Shown in pieces: positions 43,101 through 51,750 of a stretch of DNA of 64,000 nucleotides. The notes under the pieces are model-generated. The model had not been told where the DNA came from. It did no database searches and saw only the letters and a list, made by a program, of their open reading frames with translations. Position numbers and translations under genes: made by a program. The stretch is taken from NCBI RefSeq assembly GCF_963082655.1, contig NC_081556.1, positions 149,870,001 through 149,934,000 on the forward strand. Reading direction: 5' to 3'. This stretch comes from Stomoxys calcitrans (Eukaryota; Arthropoda; Insecta; Diptera; Muscidae). Position 1 is the first letter of the stretch. Every line of letters begins with the position of its first letter.

Positions 43101-45022
43101 AGTCCGATCTGAACCACACTTCACAGAAATGGGTAGGGGTCTACCAGAACTCACTGCCAAATTTTATCGAAATCGGGTGAAAAATTACCAATTACCAATT
43201 AACTGCCTCAAAACTTTATGTCTGGAGATCGGTCTTTATAGCGGCTATATATAAATAAAATCCGATTTTATGAGATCAGAAGATCCGGTTTATATACAAA
43301 GAATACGAAATCATCAAAAATTTTTTGGAAAATATTTGTATATCCAAGATATCGGCAAAATTATAAATACCCAAAAAAGGTATTTATTGGGTATTTACAC
43401 AATAAATACCCAAGCGTTGGGTATTTACCCGGTAGAAACCCATCTCTACCCTTAGCCGATACTATACACCAAGCTTCATAAATATAAAAAGGTCAACTAT
43501 ATCCCCTCAAAACAAAATATTTGATTACGTGGAAAACTTTGTAGTATTTGTAGCTTTCGTAATAAATATAGGTGAAAAATTAGTTTTTATAGAATGATTG
43601 GATTTCATAAAAATTATAGATTTTCATATAACATTTCGTCAAAATAAGATTTTTGTAGAGAGAATACACAATTAGTACAATTCCACCAACTTATTGCCTA
43701 AAGTCTTAAATAACCAACTAGCAACTGCTCATTCTGGCTAGGCGCCTCCACTTTGAATAACGTAATTTTAAAGTAAACCCGTAAGGAAGGGCAAAAGTCG
43801 GGCGGTTCATAAGTCGGGTGTATAAGTACAATGTGGGAGCTATATCCAATTCTGAAAAAATTTTGATGGACCTCGGCGGATGTTTTCAGAGATGGGTTAT
43901 TAAACAATCCTTATCAAAATTGGAGCAAATATGTTCAATATGTTGACAAAATGCCATATGTATGGGAGCTATACTTGAATCTGAACCGATTTCGAGCAAA
44001 CTCAGATATTGTGGTAGTCGTCGAGGAAAGGCAAGATTGGTCAATTAATGCACTTGCAGTGGCTCTCGGAGTGAAAATTGGCGATATACATATTTGATAG
44101 CTATATCTAAATCTTGACCGATTTCTATGGAAGTCAACGAAAGTCATAAGGAAATCCTCTCTGCTAAATTTCGAGAGAATCGGTTAACAAATGAGCACTT
44201 TATTGCAATAATTCTCAAAATCGGACGAACATATATATGGGAGCTATATCTAAATCTGAACCGATTTCGTGCAAACTTCTCATGTATTGTGGTAGTCGTT
44301 GAGGAAAATATTGTACAAATATTTGGAAAGATTGGTCAATCTATATGGAAGCTATATATAAATCTGAACCGATTTCTATGACCATCAGCAATGTCGAGAG
44401 TCATAAAAAAATACTTCCTGCCTAATTTCGAGAGAATTGGTAGACAAATTACCATTTTATTGCATTATTACTGCAAATCGGACGAACATATATATGGGTC
44501 CTATATCTAAATCTGAACTGATATTTTCCAAATTCAATAGGCTTTGTCGCTAGGCCGAAAAACATGCCTATACCAAATTTGAAAACGATCGGATGAAAAC
44601 TGAAAACAGACAGACGGACATAGCTAAATCGAATCAGAAAGTGATTCTGAGTCGATCGGTATACTTATCTCTCTTCCTTTTGGATTTCGCCAACAAATTC
44701 ACTAAGTTATAATACTCTGTACCACAGTGGTGGTGTAGGGTATAACAACGATTTCCACAGTACACAACAACATAATATTTAAAAACCAACCCACACCCAC
44801 TGAAATAAATTCTAAGCATGCTTTTTTTTTGTTTACCTATTATTAAAGTATGTCTTTTTACAAAAAAAAAACTATTAAAGTTTTTAAATTTAATGATGGC
44901 TTAATCGTTTTCTCATTCTATGATTTTAGACGAAAGTATCTACATCTCGCTCTGGCTCAGTTAGCAGTTTCCCCGATGCTCTCAATGAGAATAACTCACC
45001 AACTGGTTTGAACTCTCCTTAA
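27723..45022 (+). CDS. CG5174: Tumor protein D52 (TPD52) family protein, long isoform
   Basis: Exons 27723-28188, 32510-32622, 32704-32864, one of 36077-36136 or 39736-39795, then 40029-40191 and 44930-45022; phases agree and give 351 aa. Seen: the TPD52 coiled-coil core ELARVEEEINTLRTVLASK followed by RHASDLKRKLGI, then TESVLKSTSEKTASVFGTI and RSIEEKVGSAYENVK, matching the order in human TPD52/53/54. The first 155 residues are acidic and unlike the vertebrate proteins. Family knowledge: TPD52 proteins are small coiled-coil cytosolic proteins of membrane trafficking (TPD54 marks small intracellular vesicles) that form homo- and heteromers. The start at 27723 lies in an uninterrupted 155-codon exon. 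The gene spans about 17 kb, or 23 kb with the upstream exon, because its introns carry repeats. The symbol is the Drosophila gene number I associate with this family. Confidence 0.9.
28364..28602 (+). mobile_element. Mariner-type MITE, copy 3
   Basis: GGGTTGCCCAAAAAGTAATT at the left, AATTACTTTTTGGGCAACCC at the right; interior as copy 2. Lies in TPD52 intron 1. Confidence 0.9.
28857..29830 (+). pseudogene. LINE family A, longest copy (5' truncated)
   Basis: Encodes in shifting frames the end of a reverse transcriptase and its C-terminus: NTREVNTELTVMIDGEMIPT, CPKILGVT, LLTTYKAIGRSVVSYAAPVW, RSLKADLHDLEREVQRYKRE and VCPDCNHGPHDTR. The 3' tail GGCTACAACAACAACAACAA ends at about 29830. Several frameshifts. 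The 5' end begins at a 19-bp hairpin (28821-28871). Confidence 0.8.
30017..30428. mobile_element. ~410-bp MITE with imperfect CAGGGTGTCTGACACGAAGT-type ends
   Basis: The left end and the right end (CACTTCGTGTCATCTAGCCTG) share the block TGACACGAAGTG and are otherwise imperfectly inverted. Possibly related to the element whose transposase remnant lies at 37579-38005, which also ends in ACACCCTGTA. Confidence 0.55.
30584..30811 (+). mobile_element. Mariner-type MITE, copy 4
   Basis: GGGTTGCCCAAAAAGTAATT to AATTACTTTTTGGGCAACCC, about 228 bp, with a short internal deletion compared with copy 3. Confidence 0.88.
31085..31358 (-). repeat. tRNA-derived SINE, reverse copy
   Basis: On the minus strand it starts GGGGGCCACCGTAGCGCAGA, has the B box GGGTTCGAATCC (about 31290-31301) and ends at TTGCCCCTGTTCCTTAGTGG. 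Slightly shorter than 24151-24465. Confidence 0.8.
32510..32622 (+). CDS. CG5174: TPD52 exon 2
   Basis: Acceptor TTCACAG at 32509; encodes (D)NTGNTSPAASVASADIAAEF and the start of the coiled coil (LTVEEQERQRAEWSQ). It ends CAG|GTTAGT in phase 0. This exon is probably common to all isoforms. Confidence 0.9.
32704..32864 (+). CDS. CG5174: TPD52 exon 3, coiled-coil core
   Basis: Acceptor TTTACCAG at 32703. It encodes ELARVEEEINTLRTVLASK, then TRHASDLKRKLGITVWKEI, the best conserved part of the TPD52 family. It ends in phase 2 at a GT|GTAAGT donor. The 81-nt intron in front is free of stops and in frame. Confidence 0.93.
32925..33250 (-). repeat. Short repeat family F, reverse copy
   Basis: Reverse-oriented match of the 2785-3180 repeat (GAGAAACTTAGCTGTAAGCT, then ACTGCGGTATCGAGTGGAGA, then GATATGACAAGGCG). 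Inserted in TPD52 intron 3. Confidence 0.65.
33480..34205 (-). pseudogene. LINE family A, reverse copy
   Basis: Minus frame of about 228 codons with IAIGRSVVSYAAPVWSRQLC, ALRTATGCLLSSHVDHLHQE, TRVILAQLRSGRCSRLNSHR and DADVQDVCPDCNQGPHDTRH, then LFNCPARP. This is the best preserved A copy but lacks the polymerase domain; the tail GCTACAACAAGAACAAC is at 33480-33497. It butts against family B sequence at 34206. Confidence 0.8.
34206..34740 (+). pseudogene. LINE family B fragments, rearranged
   Basis: SRIQCTACLCLTTAI and LMLQGIKARQIAANTAANL on the plus strand look like the C-terminal part of a reverse transcriptase (compare QRTACLxxTGA and GIxPxxxxxxxxAA motifs of insect LINEs). Further on, GGCCTTATCTTGGCCTTCC matches the ORF1 end near 24565. 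Confidence 0.5.
34843..35085 (+). mobile_element. Mariner-type MITE, copy 5
   Basis: GGGTTGCCCAAAAAGTAGTT to AATTACTTTTTGGGCAACCC, 240 bp, next to the LINE B fragment that starts at about 35086. Confidence 0.9.
35090..35795 (-). pseudogene. LINE family B, RNase H and C-terminal fragment
   Basis: Minus strand: HNTVLQAENRAITECVWWCG, then NILTDSKKTIRAITTSTVRS, then DTIRIVWVPGHSRVRGNE, a clear RNase H fold (WVPGHSxxxGNE motif), then a zinc-knuckle with GEDDETLEHFLCQCPDF. Stops interrupt it. Confidence 0.8.
36077..36136 (+). CDS. CG5174: TPD52 cassette exon 4a
   Basis: 60 nt, phase 2 at both ends, between a T-run with GCTAAG and a GTAAGT donor. It encodes FQTVEQSVGNFTKAVHDAP plus split codons. 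It is nearly identical in protein to exon 4b 3.6 kb downstream, and inclusion or skipping keeps the frame. Confidence 0.85.
36540..36858 (-). repeat. Old LINE-like remnant
   Basis: Weak matches to the family B 3' region (TTGAAGCCTCGCAC, GCCATGCTTACCTCC). Too degraded to translate. The ATCGAT-rich element at 36859 is inserted in it. Confidence 0.35.
36859..37275. mobile_element. Non-autonomous element rich in TATCGATA motifs, flanked by 12-bp direct repeats
   Basis: CAAGTTTTAACT occurs at 36847-36858 and again at 37276-37287. The ends GCTGGCAAACTATCGATA and ATCGATATTTTGCCACCT are inverse with gaps. Several CGATA/ATCGAT motifs sit at both ends. The interior contains a piece of the muscid array repeat (about 36980-37120). 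Confidence 0.7.
37400..38005 (+). pseudogene. DNA transposase remnant (Tc1/mariner-like helix-turn-helix part)
   Basis: Plus-strand frames RNGLQRTVRTPGIIERVRQS and VVRSPRHSNRKHATAMGI, then after a frameshift SDITVRRILHQNLKFHPYNL, resemble the DNA-binding region of widespread insect transposases (R-S-x-R-x-x-A...ILHxxLKFHPY). The end GACACCCTGTA at about 37994-38005 would be its terminal repeat. Broken and truncated. Confidence 0.6.
38970..39365 (+). repeat. Dispersed repeat, left member of an inverted pair
   Basis: Carries GCTGAGTATTCTGTTCAG, GTCGGCGAAACG, TAGTACTCTGTTTATAGT, GTGGCAACACTTGAAACTAT and GAGAAAACAATAAGTGC; the reverse complement of the same series occurs at 46800-47165. Both end with the GGAATnnGCTGTCAAAnTCC type of block. 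Confidence 0.75.
39736..39795 (+). CDS. CG5174: TPD52 cassette exon 4b
   Basis: 60 nt, phase 2 at both ends, acceptor ATCCTAAG and donor GTAAGT. It encodes the same 19 residues as exon 4a and differs from it by six third-position synonymous changes plus one change in the last split codon (Leu versus Ile once joined to exon 5). It is probably a mutually exclusive or alternatively included partner of 4a. Confidence 0.85.
40029..40191 (+). CDS. CG5174: TPD52 exon 5
   Basis: Acceptor TTTTACAG at 40028. It encodes FQRTESVLKSTSEKTASVF and KNSESMRSIEEKVGSAYEN, matching the C-terminal conserved region of TPD52. It ends AAA|GTAAGC in phase 0. Confidence 0.92.
40670..42537 (+). repeat. Composite dispersed repeat with ~150-bp internal units
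   Basis: Starts with CCGAACCGGGCCCGCTCCGC and ends GGTTCAGCCGTTTTTGAGTC, then (CAAA)n and TTTATATATAGGA. Inside, the block CGTA.TCTACTC..AATACCTTTCATTTGA repeats at intervals of about 100-300 bp. A decayed SINE copy is embedded at about 40755-41070. A second copy in reverse is at 55358-55921. Non-autonomous element of unknown class. Confidence 0.65.
40755..41070 (+). repeat. Decayed tRNA-derived SINE
   Basis: ATGCTGAACGCGTTCGAATC (B box), AACATCGGACAAAGCGATG, CTAATGTTGGCGACATTT and CCCTTATCATTGAGTTTGAA, in SINE order, with losses in the A-box region. Confidence 0.6.
42800..43500. repeat. Muscid dispersed repeat remnant
   Basis: GGTCGATCT, GGGTAGGGGTCTACCAGAAC and CAAATTTCATCGAA blocks recur twice (about 42965-43025 and 43130-43170). 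No ORF of interest. Confidence 0.5.
43790..44750 (+). repeat. Array of ~130-bp units with GGGAGCTATATCTAAATCTG
   Basis: The block recurs near 43833, 43964, 44097, 44239, 44346 and 44496, followed by ACCGATTTC. The end has GACAGACGGACATAGCTAAA, then GTATACTT and GTGTAGGGTATAAC. A different but related family to 14745-15712. Confidence 0.65.
44930..45022 (+). CDS. CG5174: TPD52 last exon
   Basis: Acceptor GATTTTAG at 44929; encodes TKVSTSRSGSVSSFPDALNE and NNSPTGLNSP, then TAA at 45020-45022. It is Ser-rich, as in other TPD52 C-termini. The previous intron is 4.7 kb of repeats. Confidence 0.88.
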   Translation, partial: TKVSTSRSGSVSSFPDALNENNSPTGLNSP

Positions 45023-46000
45023 AACTGTAATGGGCTTGGAAATAAAGAAGCTCGGTGAAAAGTTTAACATAAGTTGAAAACAATTTTACACAATATTGCA
45101 AATGAATAACAACAACAAAAAAACAACAACAACAAAAAGCTGATGGAGAATTCAAGAAAGTAAAGAGACGTCATCGTCGGCTGAAAACGTTAAAACATGG
45201 TTTTGCGTCAAGCCCCACTGGCGTAGCCATTGCACCTTAATTGCAATATACATATATGCATATTTGTTTCCACTACAAATACTATTAACACTGATGATAA
45301 TAATTTAAAAACCAAAAACAAAACCTACAGTAAATTGTCTGCTGGCACCGACAACCTCTTTTCCCTATTGATGTAGACTTGATGATTGCGATTGCGAATA
45401 TTGTGTATGATGATAATTCATTCATTCATTCATTCTCTTTTAAATGATAGTGAAAATGCGATTAATTCATTCGTATGTATGTAGGCTTTAAACTATTTTT
45501 AATAATTCTTCATTAAAATGCTTCTTATAAAGAATTTTAGGTTTCAAATAATAAAACTAAACAAAACAATACAACAACACAATTTACTATAACCAACTGA
45601 ATTTTGAACCCCCTTTACAATAACAAAGATGTGTTTTATAAAAGCATATTTTTGTTGTTGTTGTAATGTTTAAAGCTATTTGCAAGTAATTTAAAAATTT
45701 TATGATATCTTTGCTAGTTATGTGTCCTACAATTTTTAAGTGTGCCCCGAAAATTTTTTCTTTAATGGGATTGTCTCTATTCCTACTTTTCTTTTTATAA
45801 CATTATCACACTTTTTCTCTGGATAAATATGATAGAAAAAAAATGTTTTTGGAAATTCTATTCGTCGTGTGTTCGTTCCATGATCTTTTAGTACGCGCCC
45901 ATTCAATTGCCTTCAAACCATAACAACTTTATGCTTTTTTTCTATATACCTATATATATTATTACATCTATGTCTATTTCTAAAATAAAAATAAAAAATG
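45023..46000 (+). other. CG5174: TPD52 3' UTR region
   Basis: AT-rich, no ORF of note, with CAA runs and an ATTC microsatellite near 45418-45433. AATAAA candidates at 45041-45046, 45550-45555 and 45984-45989. The actual 3' end cannot be fixed. Confidence 0.5.
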
Positions 46001-46299
46001 TATTTATACGTAAAAACTGTCTTTGCCTTTATTTCGACTGAAAAAAAACTGATGTTTCAAAATATTTCCAAACATCTTTTTCATCTGTTTGGCTTTTCTG
46101 TTTTCAGAAAGAGAAATTTTCATGATATTAGCGATTTTGTCATAACATTTATGAAAAAATATTTAATTTCGTCCCAATGAAGCTTTTCATAACATTTATG
46201 TAACATGCTTCATAAAACATTTATGATAAAACATAAAATTTTCTATGAACAAAATGTTATGAAACCCGATCACGACATTTGTAATTAAAAAAATCCCTC

Positions 46300-46690
46300 T
46301 GTGTAGTTGCTCAATATCTCAAATCGAGAGATAAGTTTATATGGGAGTTATATTCGGTTATGGACCAATTGAGATCGCAATTGAATATATATCTAGGAGG
46401 TCATGAGAGTTGTCATCTTGCACAATTTCAGAGAAATCTGATCAGAATTGCACTCTAGAAGCTCTAGAAGTAAAATCGGTATATATGGGAGCTATATCAG
46501 GTTGTGGAACAATTGTACTCGGTACAAATCCATCATTGCGCTGCCTTGGGGCTCTAGAAGTCAAATTTTGCTAGCCTAGTTTTATTCGCTTGAAAGTTAG
46601 CGTGCTTTCGAATTAAAATGACGTGACCATCACGAATACATATATAAAACAGCATGACGAAGCTATTGTAGTTTACCCCCATCCTATTGG
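46300..46690 (+). repeat. Muscid array repeat fragment
   Basis: ATAAGTTTATATGGGAGTTA, ATATATGGGAGCTATATCAG and the end block CACGAATACATATATAAA match the family at 14745-15712. Lies between TPD52 and Pngl. Confidence 0.6.
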
Positions 46691-46799
46691 CTGGCACTAC
46701 GTTCGTATTTCACAGCTGAAAGCACTTGTATTTCGCGAAGAACACTGCAGAAATCTCAAAGATAAAATAATACTTTTATTCAAATTGTTACATAAGTTA

Positions 46800-47165
46800 G
46801 GGTTGGTATTCTACTCTGCTTTTAGAATAGCCGCTGACATTTTTAATTATTCCGCGGGCGGAATTTGACAGCAATTTTCATACCAAAACACGTTCCCTTA
46901 TCGGCACTTATTGTTTTCTCTATTTTATATATTGTATTTATCTCAAATAAATAAAGAAAAACGGACCATTGAAACCAATAAATCAAAAATTATGCCGGCA
47001 ATAGTTTCAAGTGTTGCCACTATAATAGTTTTTTGCCATTTTCCTTACTATAAACAGAGTACTACTTTTCCAACTATTTTTTGCCAGCGTTTCGCCGACG
47101 TTTTTTTTTCATATGGGGTTTAACAGCATTCCGCTTGGAAAGCTGAACAGAATACTCAGCTTTAT
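46800..47165 (-). repeat. Dispersed repeat, right member of the inverted pair
   Basis: Reverse complement of the 38970-39365 block series (GCACTTATTGTTTTCTC, ATAGTTTCAAGTGTTGCCAC, ACTATAAACAGAGTACTA, CGTTTCGCCGACGT). Ends about 325 bp before the Pngl start codon. Confidence 0.75.
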
Positions 47166-47489
47166 GGAGAAATTTCATATTGAATGAAATCAGCAAGTTT
47201 TCTTTATCTATAAAGTAATCACGAAATATTTCGCGAAAAATGAAAACAAGACGACCCCTCTTTATTACTAGGTTTAATGCAATCTGGCAGCTTAAGTGGC
47301 AACATATGTTTTGATTGAATCAGCATCAGCTGTTTTATAATTGGCGACTTATTTCGCATTTCCATTAACAAAGATAGATATCAGTTTTATTTGCGTAGCA
47401 TTCCCTTGGATAAGTAAATGCAACATCTATAATATAAGGCAAAACGACGAGGCACTGCTAGAGAATCGTCCATTACATAGTACATCGCA

Positions 47490-50400
47490 ATGCCACCAAC
47501 TCTAGATTACAAATACATTTGGTTAATTGAACCATCAACTTCTGCTACACGACCGAATCCGTCCACAGTATGTTCACTGAGAAACACCAAAGAGGCTTAC
47601 TTGGAAGCCGTGCGTATTATATTGGTTCTATTGGACAACATTCTTGGCTCGCCGGCGGAGAAGAAGTATCGCACCATACGTCTTGAGAATAAAACAATAA
47701 AGGAAAAGTTGCTTTCCCTAGAGGGTTGTGGAGAATTGTTGCTGGCCATGGGTTTCAAACGAACCAACGATGAATACATATTGCCTGCAGAAACTTCGTT
47801 GCAAGTGATACGTGAATATCGCGATGCTCTGATTAAACGTAGGGATTATTGGACAAACAGAAAGAATGATGGTAAGGCACAATTCAGCTAATTGGAAAAA
47901 GCTTATTACCTTCATTACCCATTTCAGACACTCTAAAAGCCATAGTGTCATCCAATCAGTTGCCAGATGTTAGTTTGCTGCCATGTAGACCAATATCAGC
48001 CTCTAAACCCTATAGACAACGTATTACATTCCCACGTGTTTTGGTTTGTATCGACATAGGGCCTGGTTATGCACTCGTATATGTAGTGTAAATGCAGAAC
48101 AAATGTATCGTAAATGTAGAGGCAATTATGCTTATTACAAAACGTAAAATTTGACATTTAAAAAAAGCCTTGATAGTGAGGGAAGTTTTGACGTTGGAGA
48201 ACTTCAGGCATAACTCAAGGGCAGATCGAAGAAATCGGCTCTCCACGAAGTGATGCGAGAATTTGAATGTCTCTCCAACTGAAGGATCATGCGATGGTGG
48301 TTTCCTTGAATATTGAGAGGGCATTTAAAAACGAGGAGATGGAGAAAGAATACGGCCAAGGTTTCCTTCTGAACACTATGGATGCGGTGAGCAGACTGAG
48401 GAGACTTTCAGGAGACAGGGACTGGATTGGGGCTAAACTATGACACACACAACATTTTAGGATAGGATAGGAGAGTAGCAGTTTTCTAAACATAAATTTT
48501 TGATTTTGAAATGTCTTCAAACTTCAAATTTTATCAGCTGATACAAACACGGAACGTAAAATTTTCTTTTTACCGAATTCTACTTTCCGGTTACGGTCGA
48601 CAGACGTTCGGTAATCGTTTGCATGTGTTTTCATAAAGCAAAACAAAGCAGCTGACACATTTTTCTACATTTACGGTATGTTAACGAGAGCATAACCAGG
48701 CCTATAGTCTTGTATATAGCACCCAACGACTTCTTAATGTTTGTTATCCATCCATCTATAGCATACATCCAACAAATTTCTAGAGTCATTGGAATTCTAT
48801 TCCGATGCCGTCATGCAATATGAAGATGAAAAACTAATGGCTGCCGCTCGTCAACTAATACCCATAGACAATTTAACCAAAAAAGCCCATGAAGCATTAG
48901 CCAACATGCAGGAGGCTAATGCTAAGACTGAAACGCCCAGTAAACAAATACCCTGTATACGTGATTTGATATTGGTTGAACTAGTGAATTGGTTCAAAAA
49001 TGACTTCTTTGAATGGATCAATATTTTGCCATGCAAAGTTTGTGGCAGTGAGGAAAGTAAATTGAAACGCACCATAACCGAGGGCGATGTACGCGTGGAA
49101 GTAGGTGAGTATTAATAGAATACTGTTGAAGTATATAGTAATTATAAATATATTAAATATTAATTTGTACTTTATTTCATCTTAGGCATATGTTGTGGTC
49201 AAGAAACCAAGTTTTATCGTTACAATGATGTTGCTCAGTTGTTGATTTCACGCAAAGGGCGTTGCGGCGAATATGCAAATTGTTTTACCTTTCTTTGCAG
49301 ATGTTTGGATTACAATGCGAGAATAGTGCATCCACTTTTTGATCATGTGTGGACAGAGGTAAATATATACATACACGAAGGGGTCCCAACAAAAAAAAAA
49401 GGAAGAATTTTGATGCCATACGAGCCAACCATTAAAATAGTCGTCTTCCCCTCTATATATACAATAGCCGCATGATTGACTGAATGGCTGGCTGACTGAC
49501 CACTGTCCAAACCAAACAGCATAAAGGCATAGGGAGGGTTTCCCCTCATCTTCTCATATTAGATTTTACCTTATTATACCCTCCACCATAGGATGGGGGT
49601 ATACTAATTTCGTCATTCTGTTTGTAACTCCTCGAAATATTCGTCTAAGACCCCATAAAGTATGTATATTCTTGATCGTCATGACATTATAAGTCGAACT
49701 AGCCATGTCCGTCCGTCGAAAGCACACTAACTTTCGAAGAAGTAAAGCTAGCCGCTTGAAATTTTGCACAAATACTTCTTATTAGTGTAGGTCGGTTGGG
49801 ATGGTAAATGGGCTATAACGGTCCACGTTTTGATATAGCTGCCATAAAAACCGATCTGGGGTCTTGACTTCTTGAGGCACTAGAGGGCGCAATTATTATC
49901 CGATTTCGCTGAAATTTTGTATGAGGTGTTTTGTAACAACTTTCAACAAATGTGATAAGAATAGTTGAAATCGGTCCATAACCTGATATAGCTGCCATAT
50001 AAACGGATATGGGATCTTGACTTCTTGAGCCTCTATCTCGATTTGGCTGAAATTTTGTACAATGGCTTCTCTCATGACCTTCAAGATACATGTCGAATAT
50101 GACATGAATCGGTTTATAGCCTAATACAGTTCCGTTATAAACCGATCTCCCTATTTTACTTCTTGGGCTCCTTAAGTGTGCAATTCTTACTAGATTTGGC
50201 TGAAATTTTACACAATTACTTCTACTATGGTCTCCAATATTCAGTTTAATTATGATCCGAAATGAACCATAACTAGATATTGTTCCAATAAAACAGCAAT
50301 TCTTTTCTTTTATCCTAAAAAGAGATACCGTGGCAAGAGCTCGACAAATGGGATCCATGGTGGAGGGTATATAAGACTCGGCCCGGCCGAACTTAGCGCG

Positions 50401-51597
50401 CTGTTACTTGTTTTTATATAATAGATGTCTTAAAAATCTTTTTTTTTCCTAGGTATACTCTGAATCACAAAAACGATGGATACACATTGATCCCTCTGAC
50501 AATGTGGTCGATTCGCCTCTGATGTATCAACATGGCTGGAAACGTAATATCGACTATGTTTTGGCTTATTCATGTGATGATATACAAGATGTTACCTGGC
50601 GTTACAGTAATAATCATAAAGAAATTTTAACAAAACGACGATTTTGTACCGAAAACGAACTGATAGAAGCTGTGATGGCTATACGAAAGAAGCGACAATC
50701 GAACTTGAGTGAAGAACGCCAAAAGGTATTAGGTGAACGTTGTATTAGAGAGTTGTTGGAGCTTTTGGGAGAACGGTTAGTTTGGCCAGAAATGATTCGA
50801 ACTCATTTTCATTGCTTTAACTTTATTCTCTTGCAGTTCACCAACGGAAAATGAGTTAAAAGGTCGAAGTTCTGGTAGCTTAGCATGGCGCCAGTCACGC
50901 GGCGAGCACAACTTTGAAAATGTAGGGATTTACTTCTTTTTTATTTTATTATAACAATGATAGGCTGAGTTTATGTCTTCTACTTTTAGATTTATGAATT
51001 CGCTTTGGAAAAGGAAGAGATTTTGGAAAAACAATTTAATGTTCGTTACTCATGTTCCAGCGATAACTATGAGCGTTACATCAAAGGTTAATTTAAAAAA
51101 TACAAACAAATTAAGAAAATAATTGGTAGTTGCAATCAATGCATATTCTTAATTGAATCCTTCAAATTTCAGATCCTACTGGCTTGTGTCGTACAATTCT
51201 AAGCCACAAAACCTGGCAAAGTTGCCAGTTCTCATCGAAAAACATTTTACGCAAGGTTGAGCGTGATTGGAAAATGGTTTATTTGGCGCGCCAAGAGGAC
51301 AGCGATTACGGTGAACTTGTGTGGAAATTTAATTTTACAAACTCCACACTCAAGGTTAAATCGTTTAAGTTGACCCTGGAAAAGAAGACATTCGGAGAAG
51401 GTCGTATTGACATTACCTTTAGAGATGGTAAAACCAAAGAAATCATAACCACATTGGAAAATAGTAATAATTTTGAAATATGTGCCAAATTGTCGGGTGG
51501 AAAGGGTGATGTGGCTTGGCAGCATGCCCAACTCTTTCGACAATCGTTGAATTCCCAAGAATTTCCATTTGAGTTACAACTAGAATTAACGGAATAG
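47490..51597 (+). CDS. Pngl: Cytosolic peptide:N-glycanase (PNGase-like), complete
   Basis: Eight exons read as 47490-47871, 47928-48043, 48786-49104, 49186-49358, 50453-50775, 50837-50921, 50990-51086 and 51173-51597; phases agree and give 639 aa. Seen: N-terminal PUB domain (about 20-125, [20 protein letters not shown]), a zinc-site CKVC at 249-252, the transglutaminase-like core with C299 ([10 protein letters not shown]), H326 (DHVWTE) and D343 (WIHIDPSD), and a C-terminal PAW sugar-binding domain in the last exon. The Cys-His-Asp spacing (27 and 17) equals that of human NGLY1 (C309, H336, D353). Role from family knowledge: removes N-glycans from misfolded glycoproteins in the cytosol during ER-associated degradation. 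The exon 2/3 junction is the least certain because intron 2 carries an inserted element. Confidence 0.94.
48054..48711. mobile_element. MITE-like insertion in Pngl intron 2
   Basis: Left GGCCTGGTTATGCACTCGTA (from about 48060) and right ACGAGAGCATAACCAGGCC (to about 48704) are inverse with one mismatch and a one-base gap. About 650 bp. Without it the intron would be about 90 bp, the size usual for flies. Confidence 0.75.
49186..49358 (+). CDS. Pngl: Pngl exon 4 with catalytic Cys and His
   Basis: Starts after CATCTTAG (49185) with (G)[13 protein letters not shown] and contains [15 protein letters not shown] (catalytic C299) and DHVWTE (H326), ending GAG|GTAAAT. The catalytic Asp is in exon 5, 1.1 kb away, because the intron between carries an 0.8-kb repeat. 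Confidence 0.92.
49575..50412 (-). mobile_element. Muscid array repeat, complete copy with inverted ends, in Pngl intron 4
   Basis: TATACCCTCCACCAT (49575-49589) and its exact reverse complement (50357-50371) bound an array of about 155-bp units (CATATAAACGG, CTGAAATTTTGTAC), followed by the GC-rich palindromic end and TTACTTGTTTTT (to 50412). Confidence 0.75.
51173..51597 (+). CDS. Pngl: Pngl last exon, PAW domain
   Basis: Acceptor AAATTTCAG at 51172. Encodes 141 residues of beta-rich sequence typical of the PAW domain, which in PNGases binds high-mannose glycans. Stop TAG at 51595-51597, with AATAAA at 51616-51621 as the probable poly(A) signal. Confidence 0.9.
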
Positions 51598-51750
51598 CTT
51601 TCGGGTGAGGTGTGCAATAAAAAGTCATGTAAATACATACATATTTATATAATATTTCCAATAATAATAATATATAGAATATAGATATATTCTTTATACA
51701 AATACATATATACAAAAGCTTACATTTTATATGTTTTGCTACTACTTATA
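51598..51750. other. Shared 3' region of Pngl and midasin
   Basis: Only 153 bp separate the two stop codons on opposite strands. AATAAA at 51616-51621 serves Pngl; no canonical AATAAA is evident for midasin within the gap, so its 3' UTR may run into Pngl. Confidence 0.6.

Noticed and set aside
49813..50358. 181-codon minus frame with the same peptide repeats
   Set aside because: Lies in an intronic copy of the same array repeat.
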